This document shows positions 41,093 to 51,823 of a DNA stretch of 60,857 nt, piece by piece. The stretch is from Ignavibacteriales bacterium (lineage in GTDB: Bacteria; Bacteroidota; Ignavibacteria; Ignavibacteriales; Melioribacteraceae): the NCBI GenBank assembly GCA_020061355.1, contig JAGUYK010000038.1, forward strand, positions 1 to 60,857, written 5' to 3'. The notes beneath the pieces were generated by a model that did no database searches, was not told where the DNA came from, and saw only the letters and a list, made by a program, of their open reading frames with translations. Position numbers and translations under genes: made by a program. Numbering within the stretch: the first letter of the stretch is position 1; the number at the start of each line of letters is the position of its first letter.

Positions 41093-43324
41093 ATGAAAAC
41101 AAAAATTCATTTTTTATTCGCACTATGTATTTTACTGTTAACTCTTCCTTTACAATTATCTGCCCAGACTTTTTCTATTATTCCAAAACCCGTGTCGGTT
41201 GAATCCCGGGATGGTGCTTTTATTATTAATAGCAGTACTGTTATTTCAACTCCCGATGAAACTCCTGAACTTAATGATTTAGCCGAACTTCTTGCCGGTA
41301 GCATTCATTTGATTCTTGATCATAAAGCAGAAATATTGTCTGGTCCGATCCTTAATAATTCAATCGATTTAAGCCTGGATCCTTCATTAAATAACAAGGA
41401 AGGATATTCATTAACTATTTCGAATACTCATATTAATATCAGCGGTAGATCCGGCGCAGGATTATTCTACGGAATTCAATCCCTTCTTCAATTATTTCCT
41501 TTAGAAAAAACCGACTTGATATCTATCCCCTGTGCAATAATAGTGGATTATCCACGATTCGAATGGCGCGGTGTTCATCTTGATGTTTGCAGACATTTTT
41601 TTCCGGTAGAGTTTGTAAAAAAATATATCGATATTCTTGCAGCATATAAGATCAACACTTTTCACTGGCATTTGACCGAAGACCAGGGCTGGCGAATAGA
41701 AATTAAAAAATATCCGAAACTTACACAGATCAGTTCAATACGAAATGAAACAATGGGTGATGGCGAACCACATGGCGGATATTTTACCCAGGAGCAAATT
41801 AAAGAAGTCGTTGAGTACGCAAAACAAAAATACATTACAGTTGTACCGGAAATCGAAATGCCCGGACATGCACTCGCTGCCCTTGCAGCTTATCCGGAGT
41901 TCTCATGCACCGGTGGTCCTTTTGAAGTAGGAACAATTTGGGGAGTGTATAAAGATGTATACTGTGCAGGCAACGATAATACATTTGAATTTCTCGAGAA
42001 TATTTTAACCGAGGTAATTGACCTTTTTCCAAGTGAGTATATTCATATAGGGGGAGATGAAGTTCCGAAAGTGCGATGGGAAAAATGTGGATTGTGTCAA
42101 ACGCGAATGCGAAATGAAAACTTAAAGGATGAACATGAATTACAGAGTTATTTTATTCAGCGCATCGAAAAGTTTTTAAATTCTAAAGGAAGAAAAATTA
42201 TAGGCTGGGATGAAATTCTTGAAGGAGGATTAGCACCGAACGCAGCCGTAATGAGCTGGCGTGGAACCCAGGGGGGGATTGACGCAGCCAAGATGAAACA
42301 TAACGTGGTTATGTCACCCGGTACTCATTGCTATTTCGATCATTACCAGGGATTAAACGGCGAACCGAAAGCTATCGGCGGCTATACACCAATAGAAAAA
42401 ATCTATTCATATGAACCCGTCCCGGACGAACTTAGTGTGGAAGAGGCAAAGTATATTATGGGTGCACAGGCAAATATGTGGGCGGAATATTATCCAACAA
42501 CAGATCATGTTGAATATATGCTTCTACCGCGTTTGTGTGCCTTAAGCGAAGTTGTCTGGTCACCAAAGGATTCTAAAAATTTTGATGAATTTTTAAGTAG
42601 AATGATTATTCATTACGACATTCTGGCTAATAAGAATTACAACTTTAGAATTCCACCTCCTATAAATATCAGCAGTGAGCTTTTGCTTTCAGAAAAGGAG
42701 AAAGTTTTTCTTGAATCACCGATTATTAGTTCTAAGATTTATTACACGCTGGACGGATCCGAACCAAACACTAATTCAAATTTATATACCGACCCTCTCG
42801 AATTCACCTCGCCTGTCTTGCTTAAAACAAAGACTGTTCTATTAAACGGAAAGAGCAGTCCAACTGTGTCGGTTCAAATCAGTTTTATCGACACAAGTGT
42901 GAACGGATTATTTTACAAATACTACGAGGGCGATTGGGACAGTATTCCGAAGTTTTGGGAATTACGTCCGGTAAAAAAAGGTAAAATTCATAAACTGAGT
43001 TTGAGTGCTATCGAACCCCGTGAAGACTACTTCGGCGTTGATATTTTCGGTTTTATGAAAATTGAAAGAGCCGGCAATTATACTTTCTATTTAACATCAG
43101 ATGATGGTAGCCGGCTTTTCATCAACAACAAGTTGATAATTGATAATGATGGACAGCATTCCAGCAAGGAAATATCCGGCAAAGTTTTTCTGGAAAAGGG
43201 AACGTACCCTTTCAAAATATTCTACTTTGAAAAGTCCGGCGTACAGGAAATGAAAGTAGAATACGCAGGACCTGGTATCAATAGAACGATTGTACCAGCA
43301 AATATACTTTTCTTTGATAATTAA
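41093..43324 (+). CDS. Secreted beta-N-acetylhexosaminidase (GH20)
   Basis: 743 residues. Signal peptide ends near LQLSAQ (25). GH20b domain (about 27-150), GH20 TIM barrel (about 155-515) with catalytic pair Asp322-Glu323 in HIGGDEVPKVRW, a chitobiase-type C-terminal domain (about 545-600, YYTLDGSEPNTNS) and a PA14 domain (about 605-735). Removes terminal GlcNAc or GalNAc from glycans outside the cell. First of three glycoside hydrolases in a row; the next starts 44 bp later, so an operon is likely. Confidence 0.95.
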   Translation: MKTKIHFLFALCILLLTLPLQLSAQTFSIIPKPVSVESRDGAFIINSSTVISTPDETPELNDLAELLAGSIHLILDHKAEILSGPILNNSIDLSLDPSLNNKEGYSLTISNTHINISGRSGAGLFYGIQSLLQLFPLEKTDLISIPCAIIVDYPRFEWRGVHLDVCRHFFPVEFVKKYIDILAAYKINTFHWHLTEDQGWRIEIKKYPKLTQISSIRNETMGDGEPHGGYFTQEQIKEVVEYAKQKYITVVPEIEMPGHALAALAAYPEFSCTGGPFEVGTIWGVYKDVYCAGNDNTFEFLENILTEVIDLFPSEYIHIGGDEVPKVRWEKCGLCQTRMRNENLKDEHELQSYFIQRIEKFLNSKGRKIIGWDEILEGGLAPNAAVMSWRGTQGGIDAAKMKHNVVMSPGTHCYFDHYQGLNGEPKAIGGYTPIEKIYSYEPVPDELSVEEAKYIMGAQANMWAEYYPTTDHVEYMLLPRLCALSEVVWSPKDSKNFDEFLSRMIIHYDILANKNYNFRIPPPINISSELLLSEKEKVFLESPIISSKIYYTLDGSEPNTNSNLYTDPLEFTSPVLLKTKTVLLNGKSSPTVSVQISFIDTSVNGLFYKYYEGDWDSIPKFWELRPVKKGKIHKLSLSAIEPREDYFGVDIFGFMKIERAGNYTFYLTSDDGSRLFINNKLIIDNDGQHSSKEISGKVFLEKGTYPFKIFYFEKSGVQEMKVEYAGPGINRTIVPANILFFDN

Positions 43325-43368
43325 CAATTATCATTGATACAACTAAAATAGACTTTACAAACAATCAT

Positions 43369-46300
43369 ATGAGAACTATAAATATTTTTTTATTGCTATG
43401 TATTGTACTTCTTACACTATCAAATGCGCAGCCTGCAAAAAAGAGAATTGCTTTTTTTATAGCTGAAGGATTTCCTACTGTTGATGCACCTGTAATTGAT
43501 GATAGTGTTAAAATGAAAATTGCCGGGGAATATAACTCGGAAGTTTTGAACTCTGTCCGGTCTATAAACGAAAAACTAACACTCTCGAATTTTGATTTAT
43601 TCGTTTTGGCTTACGGTTCGGCTTTCCCTCTTGATGCATGGCAGACTATTTATAAATATCTTAATTCCGGTGGTAGTCTTGTTTATCTTGGTGGTTCGCC
43701 ATTCAATCAACCTATTCTCTGGAAAGACTCAACGTGGATTCCCGGAATTCCACAGCAGACTTTTGCCAGACAACTATTAATTGGTCCTGCCGATAAAATA
43801 AAAGTTAACTCAGAATTATTTTATTCGTTAAAAAACATTACTCCTCTCAACAATTTCAAATTAAGCAGAAATGAGTTCCGCATTCCAGAGACGGTATATG
43901 AAATGACAGTTCGCTTCACGACAAAAAAAGATTTTGAAAGTGAAGACGGTTCATCCGGACCGCGGGACGCCATAATGCGCCCTCTTGTTCATCTTACAAA
44001 CAAAGACAATTTGCCTTTTGCAGCACCTTTGGTTGAAATAGACCGACTTCAAGGAAACAATGCCGGCGCTCGTTGGATTATTTCGGCTAATGATTCAGAA
44101 CTTTCGGAAAACTTAATAAAAAAACTTATTGATCGTGCTCTTGAATGTGCCGTCGAGTTTACAGCCAATCCTATATTTGCTTCAACATTTAAGGGAGAAG
44201 TTCCGCTAATAAGAGTAAATCTTTTTCAGCCAAACAATAAAGAAAATTACCCGGTTGTTATTGACTTAATTGTAAAAAACGAACAAAATAAAATTGTATT
44301 CAAAAAGAGAGTTGACTTATCCGGAACAGTAGATTTTAAAACAGCCACCGTCGCAATTCGAACGCCAAGTATTCTGAACGAAGGATTTTATTCAGTTGAA
44401 ATTGTTGCGGCAACCATAAAGCAGCAGCAGAATAAAACATTTACAGGTTTTTGGGTCTGGGATTCTAAACTTGCCTTAAGTTCACCTAAAGTATCTGTAT
44501 CAAATGACTGGCTGCGGAAAGATGGGAAGGTGTTTCCTATAATCGGCACAACATATATGGCTTCGGATGTGCATAGAAAGTTTTTATTTGAACCGAATCC
44601 TTTTGTGTGGAATAACGATTTCAAAGTAATGAATGAATCCGGAATTAATTATGTAAGGACCGGTTTGTGGAATTCGTGGTCACGCATAATGATCGACAGG
44701 GGGGCAATTGATGAATCAGCACTACGCTCACTTGATGCCTATGTAATGACGGCTGCAAAGTATAATGTGGTTATCTGTTTTACATTCTTTGCTTTTACAC
44801 CACCGCTGTATGGCGGAACAAATCCTTATCTTGATCCAAGAGCTATTGAATGGCAGAAAACTTTTATAACACTGATAGCAAACAGATATAAAGATATTAA
44901 CTGGATTCATTTCGATCTTATTAACGAACCATCTTATTCCCCGCCGAACGAAATTTGGAAAAATTCTTCTATCGGAGACCAATATGAAAAAAATGCCTGG
45001 GCAAAATGGATCTTACAAAAACATGACTCAGCTTCTTATGAATTACAGAATCTCTGGCGCGATGCTAAAGGTGATATTTATTCCGTTCCTTCAGAAAGCG
45101 AGTTAGCTTATCGAATATACAAAGAGGATCGAAGACCGCGCAAAGCACTCGACTTTAATTTATTTACTCAGGAAATTGTAACAGCCTGGGCTGATACCCT
45201 CAATAAAACGATAAAGTCAGTTAATAACACTCTGGTTACACTCGGACAGGATGAAGGCGGAACATCAAACCGACCCTCTCCCCAATTTCATTACTCTGCA
45301 GTTGATTATACTTCCGTACACACCTGGTGGAATAACGACGATTTATTGTGGGACGGATTGATAACAAAAGTACCGGAGAAGCCAAATTTAATTTCCGAGA
45401 CCGGTTTAATGCGTCTTGAAGACATTGACGGAAATCCATGGCGCTCACCTGAAAAAACTTATCAATTATTAGATAGAAAATTCGCCGTAGGTTTTGCATC
45501 GCGTGCTGCAGGTGTTGTTCAGTGGGCATGGAATATAAATCCATATATGCCGATTGATAATGAAGCGGTTATCGGTTTCTTCCGTCCCGACGGGACGGCA
45601 AAAATGGAAATAGATGTGCTGAAAAAATTCTCAAGTTTTTTTTCCTCTACAAAAAATGCATTTGATGATTTTGAACCGTCGGAAGTAATGGTTGTAATTC
45701 CACATTCAAAGATTTTATCCGGTAGAAAAAACGGCGACCTTTCAACCAAAAGGATTGTAAGAGCATTAACAGATCATTTGGGAATTACCCCTTCCTTAAT
45801 CTCGGAATACAAATTAACCTGGGAGCGTTTATCTAAAGCGAAACTTGTAATAATTCCTTCAGCAGAATTCCTCGACGACTCTTCTGCAGTTGAACTATAT
45901 AATGCAAGCCGACGAGGTGTAAAAATATTGTTTACCGGATCAATTGAAGGAAATGCATACGGAGAAATTACGGAAAACATCTCATATCTCGGCTTAGTTA
46001 ATAATTCTATGCCGGTCTCTCTCTTTGAAAAATACTTCTCTAAACTGGATTCAGAAAAAAGTGAATCGACAATAACATTTGATAGCCAGCAAAGTGAATT
46101 CATTAAAAAGTGTAGTGCTGAAAAGTTTTATTCTTCTGGGAATATTTATCACGAACCGCTTCCAGTTGAGCTGGCAAGAGAAAAGAAGCCATTAACCGAT
46201 CTTCTAAAACACGCATTAAATTTAAGCGGCGTTAAATATCAATTTTATAATGAACCTCTATCAACAAATATTCTATATATGAAAAATCACATTTTAGTTG

Positions 46301-46443
46301 TTTGCCTAAATGAGTCTTCAAGTAATGCTTCAAGAGAATTAACGATCCTGGATTTTAAATTTACAGTCAATCTTAATGCCGGGCAGAGCAAACTTTTATT
46401 GATTGAAAGAACAAGTGGAAAGATAATCGCTGAAACAAATTAA
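43369..46443 (+). CDS. Secreted clan GH-A glycoside hydrolase with extra domains
   Basis: 1024 residues. Signal peptide (about 1-21). An N-terminal domain (about 25-260) looks like a class-I amidotransferase or ThuA-like fold (NFDLFVLAYGS, GGSLVYLGGSPF), followed by beta domains. A TIM barrel (about 385-720) has acid/base Glu520 in FDLINEPSY and nucleophile Glu677 in LISETG. A second Rossmann-like domain near 760-860 follows. The barrel resembles GH5/GH42-type enzymes, but I cannot assign a numbered family. Its neighbours GH20 and GH92 suggest a mannosidase or galactosidase acting on N-glycans. Confidence 0.75.
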   Translation: MRTINIFLLLCIVLLTLSNAQPAKKRIAFFIAEGFPTVDAPVIDDSVKMKIAGEYNSEVLNSVRSINEKLTLSNFDLFVLAYGSAFPLDAWQTIYKYLNSGGSLVYLGGSPFNQPILWKDSTWIPGIPQQTFARQLLIGPADKIKVNSELFYSLKNITPLNNFKLSRNEFRIPETVYEMTVRFTTKKDFESEDGSSGPRDAIMRPLVHLTNKDNLPFAAPLVEIDRLQGNNAGARWIISANDSELSENLIKKLIDRALECAVEFTANPIFASTFKGEVPLIRVNLFQPNNKENYPVVIDLIVKNEQNKIVFKKRVDLSGTVDFKTATVAIRTPSILNEGFYSVEIVAATIKQQQNKTFTGFWVWDSKLALSSPKVSVSNDWLRKDGKVFPIIGTTYMASDVHRKFLFEPNPFVWNNDFKVMNESGINYVRTGLWNSWSRIMIDRGAIDESALRSLDAYVMTAAKYNVVICFTFFAFTPPLYGGTNPYLDPRAIEWQKTFITLIANRYKDINWIHFDLINEPSYSPPNEIWKNSSIGDQYEKNAWAKWILQKHDSASYELQNLWRDAKGDIYSVPSESELAYRIYKEDRRPRKALDFNLFTQEIVTAWADTLNKTIKSVNNTLVTLGQDEGGTSNRPSPQFHYSAVDYTSVHTWWNNDDLLWDGLITKVPEKPNLISETGLMRLEDIDGNPWRSPEKTYQLLDRKFAVGFASRAAGVVQWAWNINPYMPIDNEAVIGFFRPDGTAKMEIDVLKKFSSFFSSTKNAFDDFEPSEVMVVIPHSKILSGRKNGDLSTKRIVRALTDHLGITPSLISEYKLTWERLSKAKLVIIPSAEFLDDSSAVELYNASRRGVKILFTGSIEGNAYGEITENISYLGLVNNSMPVSLFEKYFSKLDSEKSESTITFDSQQSEFIKKCSAEKFYSSGNIYHEPLPVELAREKKPLTDLLKHALNLSGVKYQFYNEPLSTNILYMKNHILVVCLNESSSNASRELTILDFKFTVNLNAGQSKLLLIERTSGKIIAETN

Positions 46444-46491
46444 AAGTCGCCGTTAGAATCGGATTCAAAATAAAACTGATTTCAGGAGACT

Positions 46492-49452
46492 ATGAATAAA
46501 GATAATTTCTATTCGACCGTAATGCTTTTTTTCATTATGCTCTTCTACAACTCATTAATTGCACAAACAACTCTAACGAAATACGTAGATCCCTTTATAG
46601 GTACCGGAGGGCATGGGCACACATATCCCGGTGCAACTCTTCCTTTCGGAATGGTACAGTTGAGTCCGGATACAGGAACTGAAGGGTGGGACTGGTGTTC
46701 GGGTTATCACTATTCAGATAATTCAATTATGGGTTTTAGCCACACCCATTTAAGCGGAACCGGGGCTACAGATTATGCCGACATTTTATTTATGCCTACA
46801 GTCGGAGAAATTAAAATATTTCCCGGTAGCAAAGAATCTCCCGATGAAGGTTACAGATCACGGTTTAGTCATAATAATGAAAAAGCCTCTCCCGGTTATT
46901 ATTCTGTATATCTCGACGATTATAAAATTAAAGCTGAACTTACGACGACAGAAAGATGCGGATTTCATAAATACGCTTTCCCGAAGTCCAATAAATCAAA
47001 TATAATAATTGATTTGAACCATGGACTCGATTCACACAACGAGGGATATATAAGAGTAATAGATTCAAGAAGAATTGAGGGAATGAGAAAATCGAGCGGC
47101 TGGGCAAAGGATCATACTTTTTATTTCTATGCCGAATTCTCAAAACCATTCAAAGTATTTAATTTATATAAAGAGAATAGATTAGCAGATAATTCAAAAG
47201 ACGTTTCCGGAAAAAATATCAAAGCAGCATTTCAGTTCTCTACCGATGAGTCTGAAATCATTTATGCCAAAGTTGGAATATCCGCAGTTGATATTGAAGG
47301 TGCAAGAAAAAATCTTGAAATGGAAATATCACATTTTAATTTCGAAAAAATAGTTAACGAAGCAAATGAGAAATGGGAAAACGAGCTTAGCAAAATTATT
47401 GTTGAGGGCGGTACCGAAATCCAGAAAAAGATTTTTTATACTGCTCTCTACCACACTTTAATAACGCCTACTATTTTTTCCGATGTTGACGGCAGGTATT
47501 TGGGTATGGATAGAAAAATACATAAGAAAGATGATTTTGATTATTACACGGTTTTTTCACTATGGGATACTTTCCGGGCACTTCATCCTCTTTTAACAAT
47601 CATTGATCAAAAACGAACACGCGATTTTGTAAAAACTCTACTTGCAAAGTATAAAGAGAGCGGACTTCTTCCAGTATGGGAACTTGCATCAAATGAAACC
47701 TGGACAATGATCGGTTATCATTCAGTGCCTGTAATTTTTGATGCTTACATGAAGGGTATTAACGATTTTGACTTGGGACTCGCACTCAAAGCGATGAGAA
47801 AAAGTGCCGACCGGGATCAGCACGGATTAAAACTCTACCGTGAGCGCGGATTCATTCCCGCCGACAAAGAAAACGAATCAGTTTCAAAAACACTTGAGTA
47901 TGGTTATGACGACTGGTGTATTGCCCAGTTTGCAAAACAGATTGGTGAAGAGGACGATTTCAAAAAATATAATGCCCGCTCCCTTTTCTATAAAAATCTA
48001 TTTGATACATCAACAGGATTTTTCCGGGGTAAACTTTCAAACGGGAAGTGGATTGAACCATTTAATCCAAAAGAAGTAAATGCCATTTATACAGAAGCGT
48101 CTGCGTGGCAATATAATTTTTTTGTACCTCATGATATAAAAGGTTTAATAAATCTGCATGGCGGTAATAACAATTTCATTAAGAAACTTGATGAAATGTT
48201 TGAAGAGTCGGATCTACTTGAAGGAAGACATCAACCCGACATAACCGGATTAATCGGGCAATATGCACACGGGAATGAGCCCTCGCATCACGTTGCTTAT
48301 CTTTACAATTATGCAGGTGCTCCATGGAAAACACAGTCGCGTGTTCGCAACATCATAAACTCACTTTACACAGATCAGCCTGACGGATTATGCGGCAACG
48401 ACGACTGCGGTCAGTTATCTGCATGGTATATTTTCAGCGCAATCGGTTTTTATCCTGTTTGTCCGGGTGATAACAAATACATGATCGGTTCGCCACTGTT
48501 TGAAAAAATTACTATACGGCTCGAGAATGGAAATAAATTTATTATAAATGCTAAAAATCAATCTGATGAAAATATATATGTCCGGTCAGCAACCTTAAAC
48601 GGAGTCAATTTTAATGCGCCCCATATTTCTCATCAGCAAATTATGGAAGGCGGCAGCATTAATTTTGTGATGAGTGATCTTCCTAATTACCAAAGGGGAA
48701 CAGACCTTTCCGGTTTGTTTGAGATGGTACCGGAAAAAGTCGGTGTTGAGATTCCGAATATAGAAGCAGAGTCGGAGATTTTTTACAAATCACAACAGGT
48801 AATTCTTTACTGTACTACTCCCAACTCAAAAATTCATTATACACTTGATGGAAGTAATCCTGATCATACTTCTACGCTTTATGATTCACCGATTCTTCTC
48901 ACTGATGCAACAACAATTAAGTGTATTGCATATACCGATCGGGACAACTCAAGTTCAATTACTTCGGCAAAATTCATTAAATCGTTATATCCCCCGGCAA
49001 AATATAAAGAGATGTTTGATAACCGATACACCGGAGGCGGAACAATGGCTTTAACCGATGGACGATTCGGTACAGAGAATTTTCAGAATGGAGAATGGCA
49101 GGGTTTCGAAGGGGTTAATCTAGAATCCGTTATCGATCTTGAAAAGGAGAAAATAATAAATCGGATATCACTCAATTCGCTTAACGATCCGAATGTATGG
49201 ATTTTTATGCCTCGGAAAGTAATCTTTGAAGTGTCTGAAAATGGAACCGACTTCATAAAAATTGCCGAGATCGAAAATGATCTCGCGGTTGAAACAACTC
49301 AATTAATGATAAAGAAATTCGACACAGAAAAGTTAAATGTGTCCGCACGTTACATAAAAATTTTTGCCGAAAGTATAAAGATCTGTCCTCTCTGGCATAA
49401 AGGTGCCGGGTATAAAAGCTGGATTTTTGTCGATGAGATCACAATAGAATAG
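46492..49452 (+). CDS. Secreted GH92 alpha-mannosidase
   Basis: 986 residues. Signal peptide (about 1-25). GH92 signatures: YVDPFIGTGGHGHTYPGA, GNEPSHHVAYLYNYAGAPW-type stretch near 603-622 and NDDCGQLSAWYIFSAIGFYP near 640-660. A chitobiase-type C-terminal domain (about 775-830, IHYTLDGSNPDHTS) and an F5/8 type C-like lectin domain (about 840-985) follow. GH92 enzymes are calcium-dependent exo-alpha-mannosidases. It starts 49 bp after the GH-A gene. The appended domain is shared in type with the GH20 protein. Confidence 0.95.
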   Translation: MNKDNFYSTVMLFFIMLFYNSLIAQTTLTKYVDPFIGTGGHGHTYPGATLPFGMVQLSPDTGTEGWDWCSGYHYSDNSIMGFSHTHLSGTGATDYADILFMPTVGEIKIFPGSKESPDEGYRSRFSHNNEKASPGYYSVYLDDYKIKAELTTTERCGFHKYAFPKSNKSNIIIDLNHGLDSHNEGYIRVIDSRRIEGMRKSSGWAKDHTFYFYAEFSKPFKVFNLYKENRLADNSKDVSGKNIKAAFQFSTDESEIIYAKVGISAVDIEGARKNLEMEISHFNFEKIVNEANEKWENELSKIIVEGGTEIQKKIFYTALYHTLITPTIFSDVDGRYLGMDRKIHKKDDFDYYTVFSLWDTFRALHPLLTIIDQKRTRDFVKTLLAKYKESGLLPVWELASNETWTMIGYHSVPVIFDAYMKGINDFDLGLALKAMRKSADRDQHGLKLYRERGFIPADKENESVSKTLEYGYDDWCIAQFAKQIGEEDDFKKYNARSLFYKNLFDTSTGFFRGKLSNGKWIEPFNPKEVNAIYTEASAWQYNFFVPHDIKGLINLHGGNNNFIKKLDEMFEESDLLEGRHQPDITGLIGQYAHGNEPSHHVAYLYNYAGAPWKTQSRVRNIINSLYTDQPDGLCGNDDCGQLSAWYIFSAIGFYPVCPGDNKYMIGSPLFEKITIRLENGNKFIINAKNQSDENIYVRSATLNGVNFNAPHISHQQIMEGGSINFVMSDLPNYQRGTDLSGLFEMVPEKVGVEIPNIEAESEIFYKSQQVILYCTTPNSKIHYTLDGSNPDHTSTLYDSPILLTDATTIKCIAYTDRDNSSSITSAKFIKSLYPPAKYKEMFDNRYTGGGTMALTDGRFGTENFQNGEWQGFEGVNLESVIDLEKEKIINRISLNSLNDPNVWIFMPRKVIFEVSENGTDFIKIAEIENDLAVETTQLMIKKFDTEKLNVSARYIKIFAESIKICPLWHKGAGYKSWIFVDEITIE

Positions 49453-49526
49453 TTTTTTTTATGAACTTTTAATAATGTTTTGTTTGTTCAGTTCATAACT
49501 ATCAACAATTCTTCTTAAGGATTCAA

Positions 49527-50339
49527 ATGAACAGAAAAACAGTTCTAATAACCGGAGCTACAGACGGAATAGGAAAGCAGACCGCCATTGAACTCGCTGC
49601 CAAGGGTTACCGGGTTATTATTCACGGAAGAGCAGAAGGCAGCATAAATAATGCATTAAAGGAAATTTCAGATTTAACAGGGAGCAAATTCCTTTCTACT
49701 GTTTATGCAGATCTTGCTTCTCTGAAATCGGTTCATCAATTGGCAGGTGAAATTAAAAATAAATATCCCGTAATAGATGTAATGATAAACAATGCTGGCA
49801 TTTACATGAAGGAATTAAAATTTTCCGAAGATGGTTACGAAATGACATTTGCGGTTAATCACCTTTCACATTTTCTACTTACCAATCTTCTTCTCGACTT
49901 ATTGAAGAAAAGTGATGACGGCAGAGTTGTTAATGTAAGTTCAGCTGCTCATCAAAATGTAAAATATGATTGGGACAATTTAAATGCCGAGAAACATTTT
50001 GGAGGATACGCCGCCTATTCACTTTCAAAACTTGCAAACGTATTATTCTCCAATGAACTTTCAGACAGACTCAAAGGAACAACCGTTAAATCCAATTCAC
50101 TTCATCCCGGTGTGATTACAACAAAACTATTAAGAGCCGGATTTAATATGTCCGGAGCTTCGGTTAAGAAAGGTGCGGAAACTTCTGTTTATCTTGCCAC
50201 ATCTGACTCCGCAGCATCAATAAACGGCGAATACCTTATTGACTGTAAAATATCTAAACCCCATCCGATATCTAAAGAAAAAGAGGTGTTAGAAAAATTT
50301 TGGGAAGTAAGTGCTAAGATGACGGGTCTTAATTCATAG
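49527..50339 (+). CDS. SDR-family oxidoreductase (retinol dehydrogenase-like)
   Basis: 270 residues. Rossmann TGATDGIGKQTA near the N-terminus, NNAG, and the Ser-Tyr-x3-Lys triad with YSLSK near 168-172. The GHFLLT-like stretch (HLSHFLLTNLLL) places it in the retinol/WW-oxidoreductase-like group of short-chain dehydrogenases. Substrate unknown. AAGGA before the ATG; single gene. Confidence 0.9.
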   Translation: MNRKTVLITGATDGIGKQTAIELAAKGYRVIIHGRAEGSINNALKEISDLTGSKFLSTVYADLASLKSVHQLAGEIKNKYPVIDVMINNAGIYMKELKFSEDGYEMTFAVNHLSHFLLTNLLLDLLKKSDDGRVVNVSSAAHQNVKYDWDNLNAEKHFGGYAAYSLSKLANVLFSNELSDRLKGTTVKSNSLHPGVITTKLLRAGFNMSGASVKKGAETSVYLATSDSAASINGEYLIDCKISKPHPISKEKEVLEKFWEVSAKMTGLNS

Positions 50340-50367
50340 TGCCCATCTTCTTAACTTGAAAAATTTG

Positions 50368-51021
50368 TTAAATCATTACACCAAAACTTAGCGCTAGATC
50401 TACACCGCTGTAATTTACCCTTGTGCCTACTGGTACCTCAAAATCTGAACCTAAGTTATAGCCCAGACCGAGTCCTAATCTAACCCAGTTCCCAATGAAA
50501 ACATCAATACCGACTCCGAATTTGGAAGCAAAAACAGATTGTACTTTTGTTTCGGTTGCGGTTGTAAGTCCCAGCGTAACTTTGTTAGAGCTTGAGTGCC
50601 CCATGTGAACACCAACTAATGCTGTTACATAAGGTCTAACATTTTCAGCAAGTGCAATTGATTCCGGATAAAATCTGGCGCCGGCAAGCAATGGAATTAC
50701 GGTAGCCGCCTTCTGCTCCATACCGGTTAAACTTACCCCGGAAAACACTTCCGCATTTAAGATACCAACATTAAGTTCAAGTACCCATTCGTCGGAAAAC
50801 CAGTAATTGTAATATAATGAGCCGATCAGGTTTGATTCTGCCTTGACGTTAACAGTATAAACTGTAGCTTCCTGCTGATTAAGCATTCCAAAACTAAAGG
50901 CAATGCTGTGCTTTCCCTTTAGAGGCATTAACAAACTGTTTGCAGAAGAATTTTCCTGTGCAGTTATTAAATTCGATCCCAGAAACAAAAATAATAGTGC
51001 AAATGAAATTATTTTTTTCAT
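50368..51021 (-). CDS. Outer-membrane beta-barrel-like protein
   Basis: 217 residues from ATG 51021, preferred over the ATG at 51042 because AGAGGGG precedes it and it begins the signal peptide MKKIISFALLFLFLGSNLITAQ. The rest has alternating aromatic/glycine strands (YYNYWFSDEWVLELNVG, VRLGLGLGYNLG) ending in a hydrophobic strand, as in small OmpW/OmpA-like barrels. No specific family or substrate can be named. Confidence 0.75.
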   Translation of the reverse strand: MKKIISFALLFLFLGSNLITAQENSSANSLLMPLKGKHSIAFSFGMLNQQEATVYTVNVKAESNLIGSLYYNYWFSDEWVLELNVGILNAEVFSGVSLTGMEQKAATVIPLLAGARFYPESIALAENVRPYVTALVGVHMGHSSSNKVTLGLTTATETKVQSVFASKFGVGIDVFIGNWVRLGLGLGYNLGSDFEVPVGTRVNYSGVDLALSFGVMI

Positions 51022-51141
51022 AAGCAATCCCCTCTTATTCATAAAGTAATTAAGTTCTTTTCAACTTGAATTTTTGCTTTCGGAATATCACGAAACAATC
51101 TTAATAAATCAACAATGAAATAAAAATTGTGTGCTTCGAAC

Positions 51142-51600
51142 CTATTTCGTTTCGCTTTTTTCAGCTTTAAACTTCACCTCGTACTTTTTAAGATATGTAT
51201 TCTGAAAAAGATTGAGAGACATTCTAACACCCGATGCTTTTATATTGTAATTGCCCGCACTCAAAGTATCTATTTCATAACTTTGCGAACCGCAATCCGA
51301 AAGGAATTCATCTATTGATCTCATTGCTTCTTTCTCAGTGTCGTAGGATAAGTCCGCTTGTACCTGATAAACTCCTCCTTTATCTGAAATAAAAGTTGTT
51401 CTGCTTGTTTTGGTCTGATAAAAAATGCATTTCATATTCGGATCACTCAAATCCTGGTGAACCGGTTTGCCGTAAGTTTTAATAATATCATTTACATTTT
51501 TTCCAATCATCTGGCAATATTTAACTTGTTGCGCCGTAATGTTATTAAGTGTCATCCCGCAAATCAGAAATGCAATTGAAATTTTGGTTATTAGTTTCAT
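51142..51600 (-). CDS. Small secreted protein, unknown function
   Basis: 152 residues with a signal peptide (about 1-23, ending NITAQ). The mature part, with MIGKNVNDIIKTYGKP, resembles an SmpA/OmlA-like BamE fold start, but this is weak. Strong GGGGAGA ribosome site. Single gene. Confidence 0.65.
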   Translation of the reverse strand: MKLITKISIAFLICGMTLNNITAQQVKYCQMIGKNVNDIIKTYGKPVHQDLSDPNMKCIFYQTKTSRTTFISDKGGVYQVQADLSYDTEKEAMRSIDEFLSDCGSQSYEIDTLSAGNYNIKASGVRMSLNLFQNTYLKKYEVKFKAEKSETK

Positions 51601-51643
51601 GGTTATCTCCCCAATTTATTCTACTTTATTATTTGCTGATAAA

Positions 51644-51799
51644 ATGATAAAGGAAATTGATCCTGAGCAGATACAGTTTTTTGAAAGATACTTAAAGAGA
51701 CTTTTGGAAAAAATAGTGCGTTATTTTTATTATGCCGCGTCATTCACTTCTCCGCCGAAGAAAATAGAACCGGCTTTTATCCGCTTAATCTTACAATAA
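51644..51799 (+). CDS. Possible small ORF
   Basis: 51 codons, ATG to TAA, in a 223-bp gap. The product would be amphipathic and basic (EQIQFFERYLKRLLEKIV). No Shine-Dalgarno sequence. The composition looks coding-like, but there is no further support. Confidence 0.25.
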   Translation: MIKEIDPEQIQFFERYLKRLLEKIVRYFYYAASFTSPPKKIEPAFIRLILQ

Positions 51800-51823
51800 A
51801 TTTAGGAGATTTTCAATGTAAAC

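Noticed and set aside
51539-51643. Plus-strand extension of the small ORF into the secreted-protein gene
   Set aside because: It is the antisense of a signal-peptide region with a clear gene on the minus strand.
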